Below, in pieces: positions 9,089-17,059 of a stretch of 64,000 bases of DNA (position 1 is the first letter of the stretch; each line of letters begins with the position of its first letter). The translations under genes and the position numbers were made by a program. Source of the stretch: Desulfuribacillus alkaliarsenatis (GTDB lineage: Bacteria; Bacillota; Bacilli; Desulfuribacillales; Desulfuribacillaceae); the NCBI RefSeq assembly GCF_001730225.1, contig NZ_MIJE01000030.1, positions 186,001-250,000 on the forward strand, in the 5' to 3' direction. The notes beneath the pieces were generated by a model. It saw nothing but the letters and a program-made list of their open reading frames with translations, was not told the DNA's origin and searched no databases.

Positions 9089-10648
9089 ATGACCGAAGAC
9101 AACAAACGCACATTAATTAAATCAGGTATGATTATCCTAGTCGCCACGTTCTTAGGGCGGCTTTTCGGTTTTGTCAGAGAGATATTCATTTCTGCCCAGT
9201 ATGGTACATCTGCACAGGCAGAAGCTTACTTCATCGCCATTACAATTCCTACTATATTAATAGCAGTTTTACCAGGCGCTTTAAATTCTGTGTGTACCCC
9301 CTTATTTGCTGAATATAAGGAAAAGGGTGACTTGAAAGGCTTACAACGTCTTTTCAATACAGTCACAACCCTTGTCCTACTAGGCACTCTACTGCTCTCA
9401 ATTCTAGGGGGCTTATTTGCATCTCAGATTGTATCAGTTCTTGCACCTGGATTTACAGGTGAAGTTCGGGAACTGACGGTAGAACTCGTTACATTAATGA
9501 TACCTGCAGTGGCCCTAATAGGTTTAATCAGTATCTTTTGGAGCTATTTAAACGCCCAGCGACACTTTCTAATGCCAAGCCTTGGTCCTCTTGTTGCCAG
9601 CTTAATTGTAATTATCTCGATTTTTACACTCGTGCCTAAATACGGTATACATGGATTGACAATCGGTACAGTCATTGGTTTCTTTTTTCAAGGGATTATT
9701 ATGTACCCAACGGTAAGGAAACACGAGATACAGTTCGGCTTTGGCCTAGACTTGAAGAATCCAGAAGTAAAACGCTTCTTTATATTAATGATACCTATAA
9801 TTCTAGGAATGTCTATTAACCAGCTTAATGTTATAGTTGATCGTATCCTTGGGTCAGGATTAGAAGAAGGTAAATTCGCAGCCTACATATATGCGACGCG
9901 TATTTACCAACTGCCAATTGGGATGTTTATTGGTGCAGTAACATTACCTCTATTCCCGCTGTTATCCCAATACGCTTCCCAGGGTAGTATAGACAAGCTT
10001 ATCTCGACAATGTGGAGCGGGTTAAAGATGCTAGCCTTTATTATGCTGCCAGTAACGGCTGTTGTCATGATTATGGGCGAGCCAATCGTTAGATTACTAT
10101 TCGAGCGGGAGGAATTTACCAGACAGAGTACACTAGAGACTAACTGGGCGTTACTATTTCTGGCTATTGGTTTCTTTCCATATGCAGCGAGAGATTTACT
10201 AACGAGGGTATTTTATTCATTACAAGATACTCGTACTCCAGTAATTATCAATACAATCACAATTACACTGAATGTTATCTTTGCAATTATACTTGTTCGC
10301 TTCTTGGATCAAGGTGGACTAGGGTTAGCGATGGCCCTTGGAGGTATTGTAAATCTCATACTTATGCTCTTTATTATTCGATACAAGCTTGGAGTAGTTA
10401 TAGACAGACATGCAATCTTACAAATCGGCAAAATAGCAATAGCGACAGTAGCTATGGCTATAACGTTACTAATAGCGAAGCCGTACTTCGCTATAGATAC
10501 TACAGTTAGCACTTCGGCGATAGAACAATTGATTCAACTATTAATTCCACTTACACTTGCATGTATTATGTACTTGGTATTTACATTGCTACTGCGAGTG
10601 GATAGCCTGCATGCGGTGTTAAGGAGGAGAAGAAATCAAGAGAGTTAA
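9089..10648 (+). CDS. murJ: MurJ/MviN-type lipid-linked oligosaccharide flippase
   Basis: A 519-residue polytopic protein of the MOP exporter superfamily, with about 13-14 hydrophobic segments. Typical MurJ features are the opening TLIKSGMIILVATFLGRLFG, the FREIF-like VREIFISAQYG, the PGALNSVCTPLFAEY segment, and the loop YAARDLLTRVFYSLQDTRTP near residue 370. It moves lipid II or a related undecaprenyl-linked glycan across the membrane. I chose ATG 9089 because GAGGT overlapping the previous stop codon is well placed. The context of glycosyltransferase and polymerase genes suggests it may serve a surface polysaccharide rather than, or besides, peptidoglycan. Confidence 0.88.
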   Translation: MTEDNKRTLIKSGMIILVATFLGRLFGFVREIFISAQYGTSAQAEAYFIAITIPTILIAVLPGALNSVCTPLFAEYKEKGDLKGLQRLFNTVTTLVLLGTLLLSILGGLFASQIVSVLAPGFTGEVRELTVELVTLMIPAVALIGLISIFWSYLNAQRHFLMPSLGPLVASLIVIISIFTLVPKYGIHGLTIGTVIGFFFQGIIMYPTVRKHEIQFGFGLDLKNPEVKRFFILMIPIILGMSINQLNVIVDRILGSGLEEGKFAAYIYATRIYQLPIGMFIGAVTLPLFPLLSQYASQGSIDKLISTMWSGLKMLAFIMLPVTAVVMIMGEPIVRLLFEREEFTRQSTLETNWALLFLAIGFFPYAARDLLTRVFYSLQDTRTPVIINTITITLNVIFAIILVRFLDQGGLGLAMALGGIVNLILMLFIIRYKLGVVIDRHAILQIGKIAIATVAMAITLLIAKPYFAIDTTVSTSAIEQLIQLLIPLTLACIMYLVFTLLLRVDSLHAVLRRRRNQES

Positions 10649-10688
10649 TAAACACAAATTTATAAAGAAGGAGTCTTAAAACATAACA

Positions 10689-10718
10689 TTGAAAAAACAG
10701 TTCAATTTGGGTTAAAAT
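10689..10718 (+). promoter_or_regulatory. Possible promoter of the second O-antigen-ligase-like gene
   Basis: TTGAAA (10689-10694), an 18-base spacer and TAAAAT (10713-10718), about 75 bases before the chosen start codon. Confidence 0.5.
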
Positions 10719-10792
10719 TCTAGATAACAATGTTGGATATAGGAAGCAAGAACCTTTATACAAAGAGTAGATGGAACTGGAAGGGGAAAAAT

Positions 10793-12694
10793 ATGGCTAA
10801 AATGAAGCGGTCTAATAATCTGATGAAAAATATTAATCCTGAAAACCAAGGGCCAGACTGGTATTACCTAATACCACTAGCAATGATTGGGGCGATAGTG
10901 CCTACTATTGTTTACTTGAAAGTAGTCCCTTTGCCTCCGCATGTAGCTCAATTTTGGATGGGGGATACGAATGCTGACTTCTTTTCCTATTACAAAGCAA
11001 TATGGATTCAAATATTAACTGCTATCTCTCTCATAACTTTGCTACTTGCAAAAGTTCAAAACGCTATTGAATTTAAAAAAGATAAAATATTTATTCCACT
11101 AGCTGTATATGCAGTATTTGTTATATTATCTGCAGTATTTGCAGACTCAGTATATAGAGAAGTTGCATTTAAGGGATACCCAGATCGTTACGAAGGAATG
11201 TATGTGTTGTTGTCTTACGTTTTAATTACATTTATTGCTGCACATATAGTAAGAACTGAGAATCATCTTAAGCTTGTTTTAGGAAGCTTGTTAGCTTCAG
11301 CGTCAGTATTAAGCGTACTAGGGGTTTTTCAGTATTTAGGGTACGATTTTTTTCGTAGTGAGTTTGGAAGAACATTAATTATTCCTGAATTTTATGAGAG
11401 TATTAGAGGATCAATTGACTTTGCTTTTGGTACGAACGCTATATACAGCACTATGTATAACACGAATTATGTAGGTAGTTATATGGTTATGATTGTTATT
11501 ATTACGATGGTTTTATTTTTATTTTCTAGAAACCAAATAAGCAATCTCCTTTATGGAAGCATATTAATATTAACGTTTAGTAATTTGATTGGATCTAATT
11601 CGCGAGCTGGACTAGTAGGGTTTCTCTTTACACTTATTATTATGATAATTTTTATGTATGAAGAAATATTACGTAATTGGAGAAAAGTCTTATTAATCGT
11701 ATTAGTTCCGTTACTTGTTGTAGGGTTGATAGATTATACTTCGGGTGGAAGAGTTGCTAGTAATATTAAGAATTTGTCATTAGATGTTCGTGATATGCTG
11801 AATGCTGTAGGGAAACAATATGACGAACCAGAAGAGCCTAAGAGACAAGCATTTAATAATATGTACCTTAATGGCAATAAAGCAACTATAGATATGACAA
11901 CGGAATCAATTCAAGTACAAACGATTTCTTTAAATCAGAATTTAGATTATGATATATCGGATTTCGCTTTTTATGATACCGATGGAATAAGATTAACAAC
12001 AGAGCAAACTAAAAATGCTAATACAATAACATTTAATGAATCAAATTATAATAGATATAATGTGTTGGTAATAGGAAACTTAGTTCAAGTAAATATAGGA
12101 CGAGTACAGGTGAATTTGGGAGTAGATGACCAAGGGAATATTAAATATATGGATAGAAATTTGCAACTAGTATATCCCATCGATGCACCGAACTGGGGAT
12201 TTAGTGGGTTAGAAAATTTAGGTTCGAACAGAGGTTATATTTGGTCGAGAAGTATACCTATGCTAAAGGAAACTATTATATTAGGTAATGGTCCTGACAC
12301 GTTTCCAATCTATTTCCCTCAAGATGACTATATAGCCAAGATGAAATATGTAGGAAGCCCTCATAGAATTGTAGATAAGCCACATAATCTATATTTACAA
12401 AAAAGCATAAACACTGGGTTTATCTCGTTGCTAGCTTTTTTGACATTTGTCGGAATGTATTTATTTAAAAGCATTAGAAACTATAATGCTAGCAAAGAAA
12501 AGCAAAAAGAAAATGAAAAATTGAGAAAAATAGCTACAGTAAATATAGGGATTGCATTATCTGTTATAGCATATCTAATAAGTGCTATATTTAATGATAG
12601 TATTGTTTCAGTAGCTCCAGTGTTTTGGTTACTCATAGGTGTAGGCGTCGCCTGCAACTACATGCATGAATATTACATGAATATTACAAATTAA
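10793..12694 (+). CDS. O-antigen ligase/polymerase-like membrane protein with large loop
   Basis: A 633-residue membrane protein. About ten hydrophobic segments surround one extended external region of roughly 190 residues (about 340-530), which contains beta-rich sequence and ends in a Wzy_C-like segment: YIWSRSIPMLKETIILGNGPDTF, then PHNLYLQKSINTGF. This large insertion resembles that of ligases acting on glycoproteins or wall polymers, so it may transfer finished glycan rather than polymerise it (inference). Start ATG 10793 is preceded by GGAAGGGG; an in-frame ATG 63 bases earlier has no ribosome site. Codon and base use are more AT-rich than in the neighbouring murJ. Confidence 0.75.
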   Translation: MAKMKRSNNLMKNINPENQGPDWYYLIPLAMIGAIVPTIVYLKVVPLPPHVAQFWMGDTNADFFSYYKAIWIQILTAISLITLLLAKVQNAIEFKKDKIFIPLAVYAVFVILSAVFADSVYREVAFKGYPDRYEGMYVLLSYVLITFIAAHIVRTENHLKLVLGSLLASASVLSVLGVFQYLGYDFFRSEFGRTLIIPEFYESIRGSIDFAFGTNAIYSTMYNTNYVGSYMVMIVIITMVLFLFSRNQISNLLYGSILILTFSNLIGSNSRAGLVGFLFTLIIMIIFMYEEILRNWRKVLLIVLVPLLVVGLIDYTSGGRVASNIKNLSLDVRDMLNAVGKQYDEPEEPKRQAFNNMYLNGNKATIDMTTESIQVQTISLNQNLDYDISDFAFYDTDGIRLTTEQTKNANTITFNESNYNRYNVLVIGNLVQVNIGRVQVNLGVDDQGNIKYMDRNLQLVYPIDAPNWGFSGLENLGSNRGYIWSRSIPMLKETIILGNGPDTFPIYFPQDDYIAKMKYVGSPHRIVDKPHNLYLQKSINTGFISLLAFLTFVGMYLFKSIRNYNASKEKQKENEKLRKIATVNIGIALSVIAYLISAIFNDSIVSVAPVFWLLIGVGVACNYMHEYYMNITN

Positions 12695-12779
12695 AGAATT
12701 TAATAATATTTCGAAACTTATAAAAAAAACCTGCGTCTAATATTGTGTAATTATAAAAGACAACTTACTAGGCGTTGTG

Positions 12780-12829
12780 CACACCAATAACTTTAAACAT
12801 ATAATAGATTCATAGAATCATATGGTGTG
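12780..12829. promoter_or_regulatory. Nested dyads upstream of the S-layer gene
   Basis: An outer inverted repeat CACACCA (12780-12786) / TGGTGTG (12823-12829) encloses GATTC-ATA-GAATC (12807-12819). A TATAAT lies between them at 12800-12805, with a poorly spaced TTGTGC (12775, 19-base spacer) as the only candidate -35. This could be an upstream promoter with an operator, or a folded leader. Confidence 0.4.
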
Positions 12830-12859
12830 TAATTGTAAATAAAAAGTCATTTACAATTA
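12830..12859. promoter_or_regulatory. Perfect 11-bp inverted repeat overlapping the S-layer promoter -35
   Basis: TAATTGTAAAT (12830-12840) and its exact complement (12849-12859) are separated by 8 bases. The right arm contains the -35 box of the likely S-layer promoter, as expected for an operator. If transcription begins further upstream, it would form a stable hairpin in the leader. Confidence 0.55.
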
Positions 12860-12879
12860 GGAGGAATCTATTATATAAT
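12850..12879 (+). promoter_or_regulatory. Likely S-layer gene promoter
   Basis: TTTACA (12850-12855), an 18-base spacer and a perfect TATAAT (12874-12879). Read as TTACAA, the spacer is 17. The resulting leader to the signal-peptide ATG would be about 150 bases. Confidence 0.6.
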
Positions 12880-13038
12880 TGTGTATGCATGTTCAATGCT
12901 AGATTTGTCAAAATCTATAGCCTTATCTCGAAGAAAGGGGGTGGACAAATGAGAGATCAATTAAACAAAGGCAAACATTTATCAACACCCTTAAGACAAA
13001 AAAAGAGAACATTTTTCCAAGGAGGAGAAACAATAAAC

Positions 13039-15300
13039 ATGAAACAAAGAAAACTTATAGCTAGTTTACTAGCTTTCGCAATGGTTTTATCCTTAGTGAT
13101 AATTCCAGTTGGAACTGCTGATGCACGTAGTGTTAACAGCGTAGACCGTGTTCCTACAGTTAAAGATGACTACAACTTTACTAGCTTCATAGTTGGTAAT
13201 GACTACTCAGGTGTACCAACACTTGCTATTGAGAATGACGACGCTACTAGCTGGCCTGCTGTTCAAGAATTTAGACTAACTTTACCTGCTGGTGCTAAAT
13301 GGGGTAACCAAGCGAAGTTAGACCAAATGGCAGCTGCTATGACTTTAGACGGAAGCACTTTAAACAATATGACAGGAGCTGCTCTTAACACTTTTGATAC
13401 ATTAGAAGTAAGAGCACTAACTGACACAGTATTAACAATCAGAACAAATGAAGTAGTTGCATCAGGGGATACTTTATTTATTCCATTAACTGCTGTAGAG
13501 CTTGATGGTATTACTGGTGAGGTTGTACTAACAGTTAATGCTAGAGATAGCCGCTTAAGCAACAGTAGCCATACAATTGCTGTTTCTTCTTCTGGAAACA
13601 CGATTGCTACTGTAGGTAAGAAAGAAACGGTAACAAGAGGACCTGGAAAAGTAGGTCAACAAATTCTTATTGACGAAGCTTTAATTGGTGCAGTAAGAAA
13701 CACAGTAGAGCAAGGATTTAGCATGCGTTTACCAGCTGGTTTTGAGTGGAATGACTCTATGGAAACTACTGCTAACTTTGACTTCCCTGCTGAATGGGGA
13801 ACAATCACTGGTTTTGATGCTGAAATCAGCTCAAACAAGCGTGTATTAAGCGTTTCATTTAACACTGAATTTGCAAGCAACACAAGACAAACAATGCAAG
13901 TAACTCCAGTATTCAACGTTACTCGTGACGCTGCATATGGAAACGTTGTTGTTGATATCACAAATCCAAAAGGTGACTTTACTTCACAAGCTGGATTAGT
14001 AGTTGCAGAATATAAAACTTTCGGAACAACTTTAAGTGCAAAAGAAGCAGTTGAATTATTAGCTGGTAAAGATTACGGCACAAATTCTGACTATATCACT
14101 GCTGAAATTACACTAGAAGAAGTGATTGCTGACTCAATCTTACCTGGTCGTGTAATTGAATTTGAGTTACCATCATGGGTAGCTGTTGATGCAACAAATG
14201 ACTTTAGAATTGTATCTTCAAATGCTGCAACTGCAATTGTAGCTAGTGATTTCGAAGTTATTACTAACAACCAAGGTCGTAACCTAAATCGTTTTGAAAT
14301 TAGTTCTGATGTATTTACTCCACTAGCAAGCGGAGATAAGGCGAAGCTAGTATTTGAAATTCCATTAGCTATTGATGGAAGAGCAAGTGGAGATGTGAAC
14401 TTAACAGTAAGAGGTGCAGGAGTTGAAGAGCAAACTGTTAAAGTTGCAACAGTTACTCCGCCAGCAGTTACAACAATTGATGTAGCAGATATTCGTTTAG
14501 GTATTCAAGATCAAGCTGCTCCAAACATCGTTATTGAAGAGCCATACGCAGGTGCTTGGGAAGCAGGCAAGACTGTTCAAATCGCATTAAGTTCAAGTGC
14601 TGCAGATTACTTCACTTTCACTGGTCACAGAGCTTCAGTAACTGAAGGTGACTTAGAAATCAGAGGTGTAAGCAGAAACAATAACGTATTATCATTCACT
14701 GTAGATGTAGAATCATCAGTAGCTTCAACAGTAACATTAAGTGGTATTGAAATTACAGTTAACCGTAATGCACCAGAAGGATACTTCACAGTTGATGTTC
14801 AGGGTACTGCACTAGTTGAATATACTGGTAGCTACTCTAACTCAATCGCTAGCAGAGTTGACCGTGTTAACTATGCTAATGTAGTAACAAGAGCTCCAGA
14901 CTATCTAATTCCTGGTCAAGGTGAGCAACAAGTTGTTTTCTCAGTTGACTCAAGCACTTACACAGTAGGTGGCGTTGAAAGAGTAATGGACGTTGCTCCA
15001 TTCATTCAAGACGGACGCACAATGCTTCCAGTACGCTTTGTAGCTGACTCTGTAGCTGTAAGTGAAGATAACATCATTTGGAACCCAGTTACTAAGCAAG
15101 TAACATTAATGAAAGGCGACCGTATTGCTCAAATGACAATCGGTAGCAACGTAATGCTAGTTAACGGTGTATCTGTAGCTATGGATACTACTGCTGAAAT
15201 TAAAGACGGACGTACAGTATTACCAGTACGTTTTGTAGCACAAGCACTAGGCGTAAGCATTCAGTGGGATGATGCTACTCGTACAGTAACAATTAACTAA
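13039..15300 (+). CDS. Probable major S-layer protein with C-terminal stalk domains
   Basis: A secreted protein of 753 residues from this start. The signal peptide MKQRKLIASLLAFAMVLSLV ends near TADA-RS. The mature part is a series of beta-rich, Thr/Val-rich segments of about 120 residues. The last ~100 residues form a copper-amine-oxidase N-terminal-like (stalk) domain with two repeats of the DGRTMLPVRFVA / DGRTVLPVRFVA type. Codon use is strongly biased and uniform, unlike the neighbours, which suggests very high expression. AAGGAGGAG precedes the ATG. An in-frame ATG at 12949 with its own AAAGGGGG site would add 30 residues, an arrangement known from the Brevibacillus wall-protein operon. 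A very long terminator follows. Confidence 0.75.
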   Translation: MKQRKLIASLLAFAMVLSLVIIPVGTADARSVNSVDRVPTVKDDYNFTSFIVGNDYSGVPTLAIENDDATSWPAVQEFRLTLPAGAKWGNQAKLDQMAAAMTLDGSTLNNMTGAALNTFDTLEVRALTDTVLTIRTNEVVASGDTLFIPLTAVELDGITGEVVLTVNARDSRLSNSSHTIAVSSSGNTIATVGKKETVTRGPGKVGQQILIDEALIGAVRNTVEQGFSMRLPAGFEWNDSMETTANFDFPAEWGTITGFDAEISSNKRVLSVSFNTEFASNTRQTMQVTPVFNVTRDAAYGNVVVDITNPKGDFTSQAGLVVAEYKTFGTTLSAKEAVELLAGKDYGTNSDYITAEITLEEVIADSILPGRVIEFELPSWVAVDATNDFRIVSSNAATAIVASDFEVITNNQGRNLNRFEISSDVFTPLASGDKAKLVFEIPLAIDGRASGDVNLTVRGAGVEEQTVKVATVTPPAVTTIDVADIRLGIQDQAAPNIVIEEPYAGAWEAGKTVQIALSSSAADYFTFTGHRASVTEGDLEIRGVSRNNNVLSFTVDVESSVASTVTLSGIEITVNRNAPEGYFTVDVQGTALVEYTGSYSNSIASRVDRVNYANVVTRAPDYLIPGQGEQQVVFSVDSSTYTVGGVERVMDVAPFIQDGRTMLPVRFVADSVAVSEDNIIWNPVTKQVTLMKGDRIAQMTIGSNVMLVNGVSVAMDTTAEIKDGRTVLPVRFVAQALGVSIQWDDATRTVTIN

Positions 15301-15316
15301 GGTATAGCAATATATC

Positions 15317-15372
15317 TTATGTATAAAAAGAAGAAGGACTCGTTTTGAGTCCTTCTTTCTTTTTATACATAA
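15317..15372 (+). terminator. Very long hairpin terminator after the S-layer gene
   Basis: About 25 pairs: 15317-15341 pairs with 15347-15372 around a GTTTT loop, with a single bulged base. The core is AGAAGGACTC / GAGTCCTTCT followed by a T-rich stretch. The strength fits a heavily transcribed gene. Confidence 0.9.
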
Positions 15373-15396
15373 AACAAAGTTTCACAATTATACTGG

Positions 15397-15425
15397 CTGA
15401 CATTGTTTTATGTATATAGTATAAT
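15397..15425 (+). promoter_or_regulatory. Promoter of the stalk/TolC-like gene
   Basis: CTGACA (15397-15402), a 17-base spacer and a perfect TATAAT (15420-15425), followed by the start codon 57 bases later. Confidence 0.75.
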
Positions 15426-15482
15426 TAAATAGATATATCCATCATCATAAATTACAATAACAATACAGATAGGAGTAGTCAG

Positions 15483-16952
15483 ATGGAACGTTTAAAACAA
15501 TTACTTAAATTCACATTTGCGTTGGTTGTATTATTAGCCTTTGTACAAACAGCTCAAGCTAGGGATATTTCCATTTATATGAACGGTAACATTGTTGAAT
15601 CTTCGATACCTCCGTATAATGAAAATGGAGTAACTATGGTTCCTATGCGAACAATATTTGAAGAGTTGGGTGTAACCGTTAAATGGAATGAATCAAATAA
15701 AAACATTGAAGCTGTAAAAGAATACAAGATAGTCCGATTTTCACCAGGATCAACAACTGCTTACATTAATAATGTAAAAAGAGAACTAGATGCACCGCCA
15801 GTAATAATAGATGGCATAACAATGGTGCCATTGCGATTTATAGGTGAAAGCTTTGGTGTAGAAGTACTTTGGCTAGCTGACACTAATTCAGTTTATGTAG
15901 ATACAAATTTCACTATAGTAGAAAAAAATGAATATCCAGAATTGAGTTTTCAAGACGCTTTAGAAATTGTACTATCTAATAGTACAGAATATAAAGATAA
16001 AAAATATAGCTTAGAAAGAACTGAAGAAGTAAGAGAACGTTTGGGATGGACTTTGCCAGGTATGAGAGCCGCAGGACCTGGATATGGCCAAGCAGACCTT
16101 CAAAGAAACCAGGCTACACAAGCCTTATTTAGTGCTGATGCTTCTGTAAAAATGGCAGAGTTAGAGCTTGAAATAACAATAGATCAGCTTGAGAATCGCC
16201 TGCTTACACTATATTTAGATATAATACAGAAAGAATCTGAGTACGATATACTTAATCAGCGGATTATTAATGCAAAGAGGAATTTGTCAATAGCTAAAAT
16301 ACAAAAAGAACATGGTGTACAAAGCACAAATGATATAAAAAAACTTTCTAACACCTTAGAACAAGAAAAACAAAGAAAAAAAATTATAGAAAAAGAGATA
16401 GATTCGGAATATATAAAGTTAAACAAAATGTTAAACTCAGATGATGAGCGTTATACACTTAAGTTTGATGTTGAATGGAAGCCGTTACAAGATTTTGATA
16501 TTAGTCGGCACATTCGTCAAACTATAAACACAGACCCGTATATGCTTATGCAAAAAGATAGGATAGAACTATCAGAATACGGTGTTATATTATATGTATA
16601 TAATGCGGGTCAAGAGCCCCTCAGAGCAAAAGAAATTGATGTTCAGAGAGCAAAATTAGATTTACAAAGATCTCAAGCAAATTACAATCAAACTATACTT
16701 ACACGCTATAATCAATTGATACAATTGGAAAATCAATATCAATTATTATCGCTCAACTTAGAAAACGCAAGAGAACAGCTCGTCATTCTAGAAACACAAT
16801 ATCAGCTTGGTTTGATTATTGAGGCTCAACTACATGAAATGCAACTTGGAATCAATGAACTAGTGAATGAAAAGCAAAATATAATAATTAACTACATAAA
16901 GCTATATAAACTAATTGATAAACCATTCTTAGCTCCTGAATATATGCAGTAA
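15483..16952 (+). CDS. Stalk-domain protein fused to a TolC-like coiled-coil domain
   Basis: A 489-residue secreted protein. A signal peptide (to about AQA-RD at residue 27) is followed by a copper-amine-oxidase N-terminal-like stalk domain (about 28-145), with GVTMVPMRTIFEELG and GITMVPLRFIGESFG. From about 155 the sequence becomes long amphipathic helices beginning LSFQDALEIVLSNS, the usual opening of outer-membrane efflux (TolC/OEP) repeats, with several coiled-coil stretches up to residue 480. TolC proteins normally sit in an outer membrane. In a single-membrane cell the helical barrel might span the wall or S-layer (inference). ATG 15483 has AGGAG ten bases upstream. Confidence 0.7.
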   Translation: MERLKQLLKFTFALVVLLAFVQTAQARDISIYMNGNIVESSIPPYNENGVTMVPMRTIFEELGVTVKWNESNKNIEAVKEYKIVRFSPGSTTAYINNVKRELDAPPVIIDGITMVPLRFIGESFGVEVLWLADTNSVYVDTNFTIVEKNEYPELSFQDALEIVLSNSTEYKDKKYSLERTEEVRERLGWTLPGMRAAGPGYGQADLQRNQATQALFSADASVKMAELELEITIDQLENRLLTLYLDIIQKESEYDILNQRIINAKRNLSIAKIQKEHGVQSTNDIKKLSNTLEQEKQRKKIIEKEIDSEYIKLNKMLNSDDERYTLKFDVEWKPLQDFDISRHIRQTINTDPYMLMQKDRIELSEYGVILYVYNAGQEPLRAKEIDVQRAKLDLQRSQANYNQTILTRYNQLIQLENQYQLLSLNLENAREQLVILETQYQLGLIIEAQLHEMQLGINELVNEKQNIIINYIKLYKLIDKPFLAPEYMQ

Positions 16953-16969
16953 TTTATAGGAATATTTAA

Positions 16970-17010
16970 CAAATACAGTGAATGTCATGTTGGCATTCAC
17001 TGTATTTGTG
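16970..17010 (+). terminator. Hairpin terminator after the TolC-like gene
   Basis: A perfect 15-bp stem (16970-16984 and 16994-17008) with a 9-base loop. The T run that should follow is weak, so termination may be partial. Confidence 0.65.
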
Positions 17011-17059
17011 GTATTATTAAGGAAAGGATTTAAAATTCTAGTATTTTATGAAAGGCTAA

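Noticed and set aside
12881-12952. A 23-codon leader peptide frame (GTG) ending on the ATG at 12949
   Set aside because: It lies at or before the expected transcription start of the S-layer promoter, and the AGGAGG upstream is part of the promoter spacer; no sign of real translation.
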